Shown: one piece after another, positions 1 through 7,373 of the stretch
Layout: each line of letters starts with the position of its first letter
Position numbering within the stretch: position 1 is the stretch's first letter
Source of the DNA: Spirochaetales bacterium
Lineage (GTDB): Bacteria; Spirochaetota; Spirochaetia; Sphaerochaetales; Sphaerochaetaceae
Direction of reading: 5' to 3'
NCBI GenBank assembly: GCA_017614375.1
Contig: JAGABZ010000010.1
Coordinates: forward strand, 1 to 53,880
Length of the DNA: 53,880 bases
The notes under the pieces: model-generated
Database searches by the model: none
The model's input: the letters and a program-made list of their open reading frames with translations, nothing else
Told to the model about the DNA's origin: nothing
Translations under genes and position numbers: made by a program

Positions 1-139
1 TGTAATTTTTCTTTGCAAATTCTTCCGCTATTGTGGATTTCCCCACACGGCGCGGTCCCTCAAGAAGGGCTGCATATTTGCCGTTCCAAGTATTTTTCCA
101 TTCAGTCAACAAATCTGTGACTTTTCTTCTGAATATCAT
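1..139 (-). CDS. AAA-type ATPase (AAA_14/DUF4143-like), N-terminus only
   Basis: Only the first 46 codons are in the window; the gene runs off the left edge. Translation begins MIFRRKVTDLLTEWKNTW and reaches a Walker A motif, GPRRVGKST, around residues 30-38. This N-terminal arrangement is typical of the bacterial AAA_14 + DUF4143 ATPases, a widespread accessory family of unproven function. The start at 139 is chosen because GGAG lies 8 nt upstream; an ATG 8 nt further upstream hits an early stop. The region is clearly AT-richer than the rest of the window, which suggests horizontal acquisition. A 33-bp tandem repeat lies directly upstream. The C-terminal half cannot be seen, so the family call is moderate. 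Confidence 0.7.
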   Translation of the reverse strand, partial: MIFRRKVTDLLTEWKNTWNGKYAALLEGPRRVGKSTIAEEFAKKNY

Positions 140-174
140 ATTTCATACTCCATAAAGAAATAAATAATAACATG

Positions 175-260
175 TGTCCATTCTTCAAGATAATATTAGC
201 CAAAAAGCGTCCATCCTTCAAGATAATTATTGCCAAAAAATGTCCATTCTTCAAGATAAT
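175..260. repeat. 33-bp tandem repeat, about 2.6 copies
   Basis: Copies begin at 175, 208 and 241, exactly 33 bp apart, and share a core reading CTTCAAGATAAT on the plus strand. The third copy stops after about 20 bp. The array lies 36 bp upstream of the ATPase start. On the minus strand the unit is a multiple of three and reads through as IILK(N/D)G(H/R)FLA repeats, but that frame ends at a stop inside the start region of the ATPase gene. It may be a promoter/operator array or a slippage-prone leader. Confidence 0.85.
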
Positions 261-295
261 TGGTACTTTTGTATTCAATTTTGAGTATCATCATC

Positions 296-363
296 CAGGC
301 TGTAGCTCACCTGGCTATAGCGATTGAATGGCATTCAATAGGTAGTCGGCCCGATCACCTCCA
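296..363 (+). pseudogene. degenerate tRNA-Ala(GGC)-like remnant
   Basis: The segment follows a bacterial tRNA-Ala(GGC) from the D arm (TGTAGCTCA, CTGG, TAGC) through a perfect 5-bp anticodon stem, ATTGA/TCAAT, enclosing the loop ATGGCAT (anticodon GGC), the variable loop, GTCGG/CCCGATC, and a terminal CCTCCA. The 3' half of the T stem and most of the acceptor strand are missing, roughly 8-9 nt, and the 7-bp acceptor stem cannot form. A terminator follows at once, as after a real tRNA gene. I call it a broken tRNA rather than a functional one. It may mark the edge of the AT-rich accessory segment. Confidence 0.5.
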
Positions 364-366
364 AAA

Positions 367-398
367 CAAAAACCGGTCACGATGTGGCCGGTTTTTTG
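367..398. terminator. bidirectional intrinsic terminator
   Basis: The hairpin CAAAAACCGG ... CCGGTTTTTTG has a T-run on both strands. On the plus strand it follows the tRNA-like remnant, and on the minus strand it lies just past the stop of the acyltransferase-like gene. Confidence 0.75.
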
Positions 399-421
399 TT
401 TATGTTCTGCGATTTCCAAGC

Positions 422-1291
422 TTACTGCGCCGAGGCTTCCTCCGGCTCAGGGGAGGCGTTCTGCTCCTCGGAAAAGGTCTTTTCCAGAAGCCGCGGATCA
501 TCCATGTACTTCTTCATCAGCTTGAACGCGTCGGCGAAGTAATGCCCGCTGCAGATCCGCTCATCCATCACGACCCCCAGCGGAATGCAGGTCTTGAAAT
601 CCACCCCGTCCTTTGTCCTGAACGGCACTTCCCTGGGGTTCCCCATGGCGATAAATACGCTGGTCGTCCCGAATTCATAGATGTGGTGGTAGATGTAGTT
701 CGTCCTCAGGCTGGCCAGGTTGGTGATGGTGAAACTGGTGTGGAACGGGCTGGCATTTATCACCGAACGCGGCAGAATCCCGTACTTGTCCATGAACTTG
801 AACACCCACACCCCGAACCTTGCCAGACCGGGGAACGCCAGCAGTTTCTTGATCAGCTTATCTGTGGCGTTCTTGTTCTTCGCCTCGCGGTTCTTCTCGA
901 TGTAGCTGTTCATCTTTTCATTTACATCGAAAATCGTGTCCTCCAACTCGAGCCGGACCTTGCTCATCGTCCCTTCCATGTCGCCGTCCTCATCCTTGAG
1001 CACGACCATCGCGCAGTCCACGTCATTGCGGTCATAGATCCTGCAGTTGGAGATGAACCTGTTCAGCAACGGAAAATGCGCCATCGTCCTAAGGTGCGAT
1101 GCGATGATGACCGACATGTGACTGACATACCTGCCTTCGGCGCGCTTGGCCTTGATATACTCCCGGATCGGAGATACGGGCACATCGAGGTTGATCATGT
1201 TCATCGCGTCATAGCGCTTGTTCATGATGAACGGTACAATCTGATACATCGGGTCGGCGTTCTTGACCCGCTTTCCGTCTTTTCTTGCCAT
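422..1291 (-). CDS. 2-oxoacid dehydrogenase E2 / CAT-like acyltransferase-fold protein, catalytic motif altered
   Basis: About 289 residues from MARKDGKRVK. The protein resembles the catalytic domain of dihydrolipoyl acyltransferases (chloramphenicol-acetyltransferase fold), with no lipoyl or subunit-binding domain. Near the C-terminus the usual HRxxDG active-site motif reads ERICSG (in VMDERICSGHYFADAF), so the catalytic His is Glu and the Asp is Ser. Classical acyl transfer is therefore doubtful, and the fold may bind another ligand. The C-tail is Glu/Pro/Ala-rich. The start at 1291 is preferred over an upstream in-frame ATG at 1354. The reason is that a promoter (ATGACG-18-TATTCT) lies between them with its -10 only 6 nt before 1291, and there is no Shine-Dalgarno. 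It is divergent from the next gene. Confidence 0.7.
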   Translation of the reverse strand: MARKDGKRVKNADPMYQIVPFIMNKRYDAMNMINLDVPVSPIREYIKAKRAEGRYVSHMSVIIASHLRTMAHFPLLNRFISNCRIYDRNDVDCAMVVLKDEDGDMEGTMSKVRLELEDTIFDVNEKMNSYIEKNREAKNKNATDKLIKKLLAFPGLARFGVWVFKFMDKYGILPRSVINASPFHTSFTITNLASLRTNYIYHHIYEFGTTSVFIAMGNPREVPFRTKDGVDFKTCIPLGVVMDERICSGHYFADAFKLMKKYMDDPRLLEKTFSEEQNASPEPEEASAQ

Positions 1292-1297
1292 GGGCGG

Positions 1298-1327
1298 AGA
1301 ATACCACAAACCCCTCCCCCGCGTCAT
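1298..1327 (-). promoter_or_regulatory. sigma70-like promoter, leaderless type
   Basis: ATGACG, an 18-bp spacer and TATTCT, with six bases between the -10 and the ATG at 1291. The predicted transcription start is at or next to the start codon. Confidence 0.5.
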
Positions 1328-1355
1328 CCGTCCCACCTGTTCCCCGTCCCCCATC

Positions 1356-1384
1356 TTTAAACGCCACTTCCACCCTGCTATAAT
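1356..1384 (+). promoter_or_regulatory. sigma70-like promoter, leaderless type
   Basis: TTTAAA, a 17-bp spacer and a perfect TATAAT. Six bases separate the -10 from the ATG at 1391, so the A of the start codon falls at the expected +1. There is no ribosome binding site. Confidence 0.65.
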
Positions 1385-1390
1385 GGCGCC

Positions 1391-1792
1391 ATGGATTACT
1401 TGAAGGAAAAGCAGGAAGCCATAGAAGCGGGCGAACGGGCGTTGGATTCCCTCCGCGAAGCCCGCCGCCAGATTTCAGGAGCCAAGGGCTTCGGCATCTG
1501 GGACATCTTCGGCGGCGGCAGCCTCGTTTCCATCGCCAAACACTTTAAAATCAGCAACGCCCGGCGCGCTCTGGATTGTGCCAGAAATGACCTGAGGTCC
1601 TTCAGCAAGGAACTTAGGGACGTGAGCATGAACATCGACATCGAAATCGGGGACTTTCTCACACTCTTTGACATCTTCGACAGTTTCCTCGCCGATGTCA
1701 TTGTCCAGTCCCGCCTCTCCGATGCCGGACGGCGCATAGACGAAGCCATCTCAAAGGTCAGCGACTGTCTCAACAGACTCCGCCTGTCCTGA
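1391..1792 (+). CDS. conserved hypothetical helical protein, 133 aa
   Basis: I do not recognise a named function. The protein is soluble and mostly helical. It has a Gly-rich segment (GIWDIFGGGSLVS, about residues 35-47) between two long amphipathic helices, and charged pairs such as RNDLRSFSKELRDV. Similar small proteins with a GIxDxxGGG segment occur in Firmicutes, from memory. There is no signal peptide or membrane segment. The start at 1391 fits a promoter whose TATAAT ends 6 nt upstream, and nothing resembling a Shine-Dalgarno is present. It is transcribed alone, convergent with the coiled-coil gene downstream. Confidence 0.75.
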   Translation: MDYLKEKQEAIEAGERALDSLREARRQISGAKGFGIWDIFGGGSLVSIAKHFKISNARRALDCARNDLRSFSKELRDVSMNIDIEIGDFLTLFDIFDSFLADVIVQSRLSDAGRRIDEAISKVSDCLNRLRLS

Positions 1793-1868
1793 TCCGGATC
1801 CCGAGCCTGCCCGCGGGCCGTTTTTTGACCTCGCTCCGCTCATTTTTGCTCAAACGAGGCCAGTCTCT

Positions 1869-1901
1869 CAAAAAGAAACCGCCGGGCAGGACGTCCGGCG
1901 G
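1869..1901 (-). terminator. intrinsic terminator of the coiled-coil gene
   Basis: CCGCCGG/CCGGCGG stem at 1879-1901, followed on the minus strand by a T-rich tract (1869-1878). Another small inverted repeat (CCTCG...CGAGG, 1829-1859) lies beyond it. Confidence 0.6.
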
Positions 1902-1927
1902 CGGCAAAAAACAAGTTGTAGTCTGAG

Positions 1928-2833
1928 TTACAGGCGCTCGAACAGAGGCAGTGCCTTTTCGCGGAGGTCCGGATCGACCGGCTGCAGACGCTCGGTCTTG
2001 CGGAAGGACAAATCCTCCTCCCCTGTGATGTAGCGGGCAACGAGGGTGTACTCGTCTCCGACCTTTTCAAGGGAGAGGGCACGGGCACTGGCAATAACGC
2101 GCTCACGCTCGCACTTCTCGCGCTCCTTTCTCAGAGCGGCGCGCTTTGCGTTGAACTCGGCACGGACGGCCTCATCCGCGTCCTTCGGGGTCTTGGCCGC
2201 CTTGATTTCGGCGTTGAGGTCCTCGATCTTCTTTTCCATTTCCTTGAATGTGGTGATAGCCTCGTCAGCTCCCTTTCCGGCAATCTTGCACTGGCGGATG
2301 ACTTCGGCCTTTGTGAGCTTTCTCAGTCTCTTGTAGACTTCGACGGCGGCCTGAGCCTGTGCCTCGGTCTCCGCTGCCTTGCGGGCGGCCTCTTCCTCGG
2401 CAGCCTTCCTGGCGGCCTCTTCCTCGGCGGCCTTCTTGGCGGCTTCTTCCTCGGCGGCCTTCTTGGCGGCTTCTTCCTCGGCGGCCTTCTTGGCAGCAGT
2501 TTCCTCGGCGGCCTTTGCCTGGGCCTGGGCGTGGCGCTCCTCCCTCTCCCTGCGCTTGGCGGCCTTTTCTTCCTCGGCCTTCTGGCGGGCGAGCTTCTTG
2601 GCCTCTTCCATCTCAAGCCTGCGGGCCTCGCGGGCCTCGGCCTCGGCGGCTGCCTTCTTCTGGCGGGCGAGCTTCTTGGCGTCGATGCGCTCCTTGCTCG
2701 TGGCATGCGACTGCTCCCTCATTGCAATCTGCTTTTCGATTGCCAACGACTTGGCCTCCTCACGGGTCAGACCTTTGTTCTGCTGGGAGAATTTGCGCTC
2801 CTTCGAGCGGAGCTTCACATACTTGTTCGCCAT
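1928..2833 (-). CDS. Ala/Glu/Lys-rich coiled-coil protein with 9-residue repeats
   Basis: This 301-residue protein has no signal peptide or membrane segment. Residues 1-60 are basic and resemble a nucleic-acid or ribosome contact region (MANKYVKLRSKERKFSQQ). Residues 60-165 form a continuous charged helix that includes five near-perfect 9-residue repeats of the EAAKKAAEE type (112-156). Residues 165-301 form a separate domain with a further coiled coil around 205-250 and a predicted beta-rich end. The repeats superficially resemble TolA domain II, but TolA's N-terminal membrane anchor is absent. I assign no function. The start is supported by GGAGG 7 nt upstream. It is monocistronic, with its own terminator. 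Confidence 0.75.
   Translation of the reverse strand: MANKYVKLRSKERKFSQQNKGLTREEAKSLAIEKQIAMREQSHATSKERIDAKKLARQKKAAAEAEAREARRLEMEEAKKLARQKAEEEKAAKRREREERHAQAQAKAAEETAAKKAAEEEAAKKAAEEEAAKKAAEEEAARKAAEEEAARKAAETEAQAQAAVEVYKRLRKLTKAEVIRQCKIAGKGADEAITTFKEMEKKIEDLNAEIKAAKTPKDADEAVRAEFNAKRAALRKEREKCERERVIASARALSLEKVGDEYTLVARYITGEEDLSFRKTERLQPVDPDLREKALPLFERL
2366..2500 (-). repeat. 27-bp in-frame tandem repeats, five copies
   Basis: Within the coiled-coil gene, units encoding (E/T)AA(K/R)KAAE(E/T) repeat every 27 bp and are nearly identical at the DNA level. Copy number could change by slippage without a frameshift, altering the length of the helix. Confidence 0.85.
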
Positions 2834-2962
2834 AAATACGCCTCCGGTTCCGCCGCTGAGGCGGAATACTGATTATTTTATGGAAACATTATGCCTTGAT
2901 TTCCGCCTTTTAACAAGCAAAATTCTCATCAAGAATGAATTGCAGGCACGGCGGACGCCGGT

Positions 2963-4258
2963 TTACGGCCAGAGAGGAAAAACAACCGTCGCCCAGGCGG
3001 AGGAAATCAGCCAGATTGCCAGTCCGGGGAGAATGCCCTGTTTGAGCATCGAGCGCATATCATAGCCGCCCAGCCCCATGATCATCGGAGCGGTCGCGGT
3101 GGCCATCGGGGTCATGAACGCGCACAGGGCAGCCGCCTGCACCAGCAGACAGAGACCCAGCGGGCTGGCACCCAGAGCCTTGGCCGTCATTATCGAAACA
3201 GGGGTAAAAATGTTCAGCAGGGCCAGATTGTTCATGAACTGGGTCAGGACAAACGGAACCAGGAAGAACAGGGCGTAGAACACAAAGTCGTTTCCGATTG
3301 CCGTCCCGATGCCCGCCAAAGCGTTTCCGATCAGGTCTCCCGCGCCAGTGGCCGTCAGGGCTGCCCCGGTGGCCAGCGATCCCGCATAGAGGACGAGCAT
3401 CCCCGCCGGAATTGCCCGATAGGCCTCGGACTCATCCAGAACCCCGCAGACAACCATGAGAACAGCACCGCCCATGCACACAGCCCATTGGGGAAGGTTC
3501 ACCGCCTCCGAAACAAGCAGGCCCACGGAAACCAGAGCGAAAATCACGACAGCGGAAGCTTCTTTGAAAGGAGAAAGCGCCTCGGTCCTGTCCCGGGGCC
3601 CGGCTGAGATTTGCTGCAGGGGTATCAGCGGCTCGGACGGCGCGAGTTTCCCGGCGGCGAAGATACACCAGAAAAGGACGAAGACCATCGCCGGGAAACG
3701 GGCCAGGGCAACGTCCCAGACAGCAAATCTGTAGACTGTATAATCGAACATCTCCAGATAGCCGTTGAGGGTGGCGAAGTTCGTGGCGCTGGTGCCGATG
3801 GGCAGAACCCCGCAGGTTGCAATGGCCACCAGACCTATTGGGAACACCGCCTTTGAAGGGCTGACGCCCATCTTGGAGCACGAGGCCAGGACAACCGGGG
3901 AAACAATGACAAAAGCCGCTGAAGGGCTCTGGATGAACTGGCTGAGCAGGGCTGTCAGCAGGCAGTAACCCGCCATTGCCGCGGTCCATGAACCCGCGCT
4001 GAGCCTGGCGACCATATCCGCGACCGAGTCCAGAAAGTGTGTACGGCGGAAACCCGCGGCGACGATGAACATGCAGGCGATCATCACCGTGTTTGAGTTT
4101 GCGAAACCGCTGAGGGCAGTCTTTGCGTCGATGCAGCCGCAGAGGTAGTAGAGAACCATTCCCGCCACAGCCGTGATCGCCATTGGAATCTTTCTCCAGA
4201 TGAACAGGACAACGGTGGCGGTGAAGATAGCCAGACAGGCAACAAGGTGGAAGTCCAT
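2963..4258 (-). CDS. SLC13/DASS-family (sodium:anion symporter-like) permease
   Basis: A 431-residue integral membrane protein with about 11-12 hydrophobic segments. The two family repeats are visible. An N-terminal half carries LPIGTSATNFATLNGY in the position of the SNT/PxxTPPN motif. A C-terminal half carries MTPMATATAPMIMGLGGYD, as in the second SNT motif of divalent anion:Na+ symporters (compare MTPxGTPPNxxVFGPGGY). The substrate could be a di- or tricarboxylate or sulfate and cannot be assigned. The start at 4258 is chosen because GGAGGG precedes it and its ATG overlaps the stop of the upstream HAD gene as TGATG, implying translational coupling. A 16-residue upstream extension lies wholly inside the HAD gene and is rejected. 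Confidence 0.8.
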   Translation of the reverse strand: MDFHLVACLAIFTATVVLFIWRKIPMAITAVAGMVLYYLCGCIDAKTALSGFANSNTVMIACMFIVAAGFRRTHFLDSVADMVARLSAGSWTAAMAGYCLLTALLSQFIQSPSAAFVIVSPVVLASCSKMGVSPSKAVFPIGLVAIATCGVLPIGTSATNFATLNGYLEMFDYTVYRFAVWDVALARFPAMVFVLFWCIFAAGKLAPSEPLIPLQQISAGPRDRTEALSPFKEASAVVIFALVSVGLLVSEAVNLPQWAVCMGGAVLMVVCGVLDESEAYRAIPAGMLVLYAGSLATGAALTATGAGDLIGNALAGIGTAIGNDFVFYALFFLVPFVLTQFMNNLALLNIFTPVSIMTAKALGASPLGLCLLVQAAALCAFMTPMATATAPMIMGLGGYDMRSMLKQGILPGLAIWLISSAWATVVFPLWP

Positions 4259-5085
4259 CAGCCCTCCCCGAATACAAAACGCCCCAGGGCGACGCTGATT
4301 CCGCATTCCTCGTTCGAAAGCGTCACATAGTCCGCCGCGGAGATTGCCTCGGGCACGCCGTTACCCATGCACACCCCGATTCCGGCACGCCTGAGCATCA
4401 GGACATCGTTGTAATAGTCACCGAAGGCGATGACGTTCTCCATTGCGACGCCGAAATGCGCCGCCAGGACATCCAGCGTATCTGCCTTGTCCCCTCCGTT
4501 GGGGATGAATTCGATGATATTCGGCCCGGAAGAGACCACAATCAGGTCCCCCAGCCTGCCTTCGGATTTCATCTTTTCCAGTCGCGGCACCAGAGCGGTG
4601 ACCAGTCGGGGATCCCGGTTCTTGATCACAATCTTGTAGACTTCCGGGGCAGACGGCCCGCACAGCAGGGTCTGCAGGTCGCCCAGGTGACCCTCACGGC
4701 CGCAGATTGCCCTCTGCATGTCATACCAGTAGCCCGGATCCTCCATGTACCACTCCTCGAGGCCGAACACAACCGGGACGAATCCCTCAGTGCGGATCAG
4801 GGGAAGCAGGCTGCCCAGCAGCACCGGATCGGCGGGTTTGTTCAGCAGAACTTCGCCGCCGCTTTCGACGTAAAGTCCGTTGAACGAGGAGAACGAAGTC
4901 TCGAAATCAAGCTGGCATCTGATGGTGGACAGGGCGGATTTGCTCCTGCCCGAGACAATTGCCACGGGGATGCCCAGGTCGTCGACAGCCCTTTTCAGGG
5001 CAAGACGATCGGCCTCTCCGACAAGCCCGCGGGAGTTGATTAAGGTTCCGTCGACATCGATACAGATTAGCTTCACCCGGTTCAT
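4258..5085 (-). CDS. HAD-superfamily phosphatase, Cof type (IIB)
   Basis: A 275-residue HAD hydrolase likely to dephosphorylate a small sugar phosphate or cofactor. Motif I is DVDGTLIN near residue 10, motif II is the VSGRS segment near 45, and motif IV is GDYYNDVLML near residue 225. The cap inserted between motifs II and III places it in the Cof/IIB class. It is coupled to the downstream permease by a TGATG overlap, so the permease substrate may be linked to this phosphatase. No Shine-Dalgarno is seen. A TATCAT hexamer ends 7 nt before the ATG, suggesting a leaderless transcript. It is divergent from the two-component system. Confidence 0.85.
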   Translation of the reverse strand: MNRVKLICIDVDGTLINSRGLVGEADRLALKRAVDDLGIPVAIVSGRSKSALSTIRCQLDFETSFSSFNGLYVESGGEVLLNKPADPVLLGSLLPLIRTEGFVPVVFGLEEWYMEDPGYWYDMQRAICGREGHLGDLQTLLCGPSAPEVYKIVIKNRDPRLVTALVPRLEKMKSEGRLGDLIVVSSGPNIIEFIPNGGDKADTLDVLAAHFGVAMENVIAFGDYYNDVLMLRRAGIGVCMGNGVPEAISAADYVTLSNEECGISVALGRFVFGEG

Positions 5086-5092
5086 TTCGGTA

Positions 5093-5120
5093 ATGATACC
5101 AAAAACAGCGGCAGTTTAAC
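5093..5120 (-). promoter_or_regulatory. candidate promoter of the HAD-permease operon, leaderless type
   Basis: GTTAAA, 16-bp spacer, TATCAT. The -10 ends 7 nt before the ATG at 5085. The -35 is weak. Confidence 0.45.
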
Positions 5121-5130
5121 AGTACGGCGT

Positions 5131-5159
5131 TTGACGCGGCGGCCTCCATGAAATATCAT
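5131..5159 (+). promoter_or_regulatory. sigma70-like promoter of the two-component operon
   Basis: TTGACG, 17-bp spacer, TATCAT. The roughly 65-nt leader holds an inverted repeat, CCGCCG (5174-5179) and CGGCGG (5202-5207), before GGAGGG and the ATG at 5232. Confidence 0.65.
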
Positions 5160-5231
5160 TTTCACGTCGACACCCGCCGTTTTTTATTTTCGTTTTAGTT
5201 TCGGCGGATACGATTCCGACGGAGGGAAAAC

Positions 5232-5903
5232 ATGAGACTTCTTCTGGCCGAGGACGAAAAGGAACTGTCCAACGCGCTCTGCGCGATTCTCGAGCACAAC
5301 AACTACTCGGTGGACGCCGTATACAACGGCCTGGACGCACTCGAGTACCTCACCGGTTCGGACAAATACGACGCGGCGATTCTTGATATCATGATGCCCG
5401 GGATGGATGGAATCACCGCCCTGAAAAAGGCCCGCGCCCAGGGCTGCTCGATTCCTGTTATCATGCTCACCGCCAGAACCGAAGTCGACGACAGGGTCGA
5501 AGGTCTGGACAGCGGTGCAGACGACTATATGCCCAAACCCTTCTCTACAAAGGAACTGCTGGCCCGGATCCGTGCCCTGACCAGACGCCGCGAGGAGATT
5601 ACCGGCAACACCCTTACCGTGGGCAACCTGTCGCTGGACAGACTCTCCTCCAACCTTTCCACCCCCAACGGCAGTATCAAACTTGCCAACAAGGAATTCC
5701 AGATGATGGAGATGTTCATGAACAACCCGGGGCGGATAATCCCGGTTGATGAGTTCATGGACCGGATCTGGGGCTGGGACGCCGAGGCGGAGACCAATGT
5801 CGTCTGGGTAAATATCTCCTATCTGAGAAAGAAACTGACCTCCCTCGGTAGCACCGCCTCAATCCGCGTCTCCAGAGGCGTCGGTTACAGTCTGGAGGTC
5901 TGA
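5232..5903 (+). CDS. OmpR/PhoB-family response regulator
   Basis: This 223-residue cytoplasmic DNA-binding regulator has a receiver domain at residues 1-118, with acidic pocket E7/D8, phosphoacceptor D52 (LDIMMPGMDG), T80 and K102. A winged-helix Trans_reg_C domain spans about 126-223 (DRIWGWDAEAETNVVWV, YLRKKL, RGVGYSLEV). GGAGGG lies 6-7 nt before the ATG. One base separates its stop from the histidine kinase start, so the pair is certainly co-transcribed. The signal and target genes are not evident; no transporter or other obvious target adjoins. Confidence 0.93.
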   Translation: MRLLLAEDEKELSNALCAILEHNNYSVDAVYNGLDALEYLTGSDKYDAAILDIMMPGMDGITALKKARAQGCSIPVIMLTARTEVDDRVEGLDSGADDYMPKPFSTKELLARIRALTRRREEITGNTLTVGNLSLDRLSSNLSTPNGSIKLANKEFQMMEMFMNNPGRIIPVDEFMDRIWGWDAEAETNVVWVNISYLRKKLTSLGSTASIRVSRGVGYSLEV

Positions 5904-5904
5904 G

Positions 5905-7203
5905 ATGGCTAACAGACTCAAACGCAAGTTCGTCCTGGTGACGATGCTCTCGGTAAGCATCGTGCTGATTCTTATATTGACGGCCATCAACCTGACCGAC
6001 TACATCCGCATCCTCAACCAGGAGGACAGCACCCTGAAGTTCCTCCTCGGAAACGGCGGAGGGTTTCCTAACAACTTCATGGAGTACTTCGACAGCTTCG
6101 ACGGGGAAATCCGTGGCCCGGACGACCTGCCCTTCAGGGACCAGCCGCGGGATATCGGCACACCTCAGGGGGATTTCGAGCGCGAACGCCGCGGCGGCAT
6201 GATGAGCGTGGAAACCCCGTTCGAGACCCGCTATTTCTCAGTCACCTTTGCTTCCGACGGCAGCGTCACCGGTTCCGACACCAGTTCAATCGTAGCCGTC
6301 ACCGAGGCACAGGCCCGCGCTCTGGCCGCTGAAGTCATCGCAAAAGGCTCGACATCAGGCTGGAGCGGCAACTACCGATACATCTCCGACGGCAGCCTGG
6401 TAATCTTCCTCGACTGCACCAAAGACCTGCGGGCCGTGCGCAGCTTCCTGCTGTATTCCCTGGCCGCATCCACGGTGGGTCTGTTGCTGGTCTTCGGCAT
6501 CTCCGTCTTTTTGGCGGGGCTGATTGTCAAACCGATCGACGAAAGCAACGAGAAGCAGAGGCGGTTCATCACCGACGCGTCCCACGAAATCCGCACCCCT
6601 CTGACAATCATCGACGCCAACACCGAAGTTCTGGAAATGACCGGCGGCGAAAACGACTGGACCCGCAGCACCCGCAACCAGATCAAACGCCTCTCCGAGC
6701 TGACCGCCTCTCTGGTCGCCCTGAGCAGGATGGACGAGGTCTCTCCGACAACCGAAGCGGTGGATTTCAGCCTGTCCGACGCTGTCGGTGAGACAATCAG
6801 CGGATTTGAGTCGATGGCAATCACCTCCGGTCGCACACTGGAAACAGACATCCGCCCCGGTATCCAGCTGCACGGGGATGAGCAGAAGATACGTCAACTC
6901 TGCTCAATCCTGATGGACAACGCCATGAAGTACACCTCCGCCGGAGGGTGGATCAGGGCAAGTCTGGACCGAACCGGCAAAAAGGCGGTCCTTAGTGTAT
7001 CCAACTCGGTCGACTCCATGGAAAAGGGACCGCACGAGGAGGTCTTTGACCGTTTCACCCGGATTGACAGATCCAGATCCTCCGAGATTCCGGGATACGG
7101 ACTGGGGCTGTCCCTGGCCCGCTCGATAGTGAATCTGCACCACGGCAGAATCCAGGCCTGTTCCGAAGACGGCAAGAGTTTTACCGTAACGGCGGTCCTC
7201 TGA
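5905..7203 (+). CDS. membrane sensor histidine kinase
   Basis: A 432-residue partner of the preceding regulator. TM1 is about residues 8-29 and TM2 about 183-207. Between them is a 150-residue extracytoplasmic sensor region with an acidic, Gly-rich first part and a PepSY-like small fold near 125-170 (ITEAQARALAAEVI-type helix). No clear HAMP domain follows TM2. HisKA carries the phosphoaccepting H227 in SHEIRTPLT. The HATPase_c domain has an N box around N339 (DNAMKYT) and a G box GYGLGLSLARS near residue 400. GGAGG overlaps the end of the regulator gene. The sensed ligand is unknown. Confidence 0.92.
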   Translation: MANRLKRKFVLVTMLSVSIVLILILTAINLTDYIRILNQEDSTLKFLLGNGGGFPNNFMEYFDSFDGEIRGPDDLPFRDQPRDIGTPQGDFERERRGGMMSVETPFETRYFSVTFASDGSVTGSDTSSIVAVTEAQARALAAEVIAKGSTSGWSGNYRYISDGSLVIFLDCTKDLRAVRSFLLYSLAASTVGLLLVFGISVFLAGLIVKPIDESNEKQRRFITDASHEIRTPLTIIDANTEVLEMTGGENDWTRSTRNQIKRLSELTASLVALSRMDEVSPTTEAVDFSLSDAVGETISGFESMAITSGRTLETDIRPGIQLHGDEQKIRQLCSILMDNAMKYTSAGGWIRASLDRTGKKAVLSVSNSVDSMEKGPHEEVFDRFTRIDRSRSSEIPGYGLGLSLARSIVNLHHGRIQACSEDGKSFTVTAVL

Positions 7204-7206
7204 CAC

Positions 7207-7235
7207 AAAAAAAGCGCGGTTCAACCGCGCTTCTG
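7207..7235. terminator. terminator of tRNA-Asn (minus) and possibly of the kinase operon (plus)
   Basis: AAGCGCGGTT/AACCGCGCTT hairpin. On the minus strand it is followed by a run of seven T, so it best serves the tRNA-Asn transcript. The plus-strand tail is weaker. Confidence 0.7.
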
Positions 7236-7240
7236 ATTTG

Positions 7241-7313
<73 letters not shown>

Positions 7314-7344
7314 ATGCGGGGCTCACGCCCCGACAACAAACGGC

Positions 7345-7373
7345 ATTATAGCAACTCCGTGCTTATTTGCCAA
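7345..7373 (-). promoter_or_regulatory. promoter of tRNA-Asn
   Basis: TTGGCA, 17-bp spacer, perfect TATAAT. The -35 lies inside the last codons of the upstream lipoprotein gene. A GGGGC-GTGA-GCCCC hairpin separates it from the tRNA. Confidence 0.7.

Noticed and set aside
175-260. CRISPR array
   Set aside because: Copies are directly tandem with no unique spacers and no cas genes nearby.
341-363. 16S rRNA 3' end, because of GATCACCTCC
   Set aside because: Only about ten bases match. The sequence before it aligns to tRNA-Ala, not rRNA.
1292-1354. N-terminal extension of the E2-like protein
   Set aside because: It would start upstream of the promoter -10 and has no Shine-Dalgarno.
2323-2872. 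Several open frames in other frames over the coiled-coil gene
   Set aside because: They arise from the 27-bp repeats, giving Pro/Arg- or Ala/Ser-rich nonsense.
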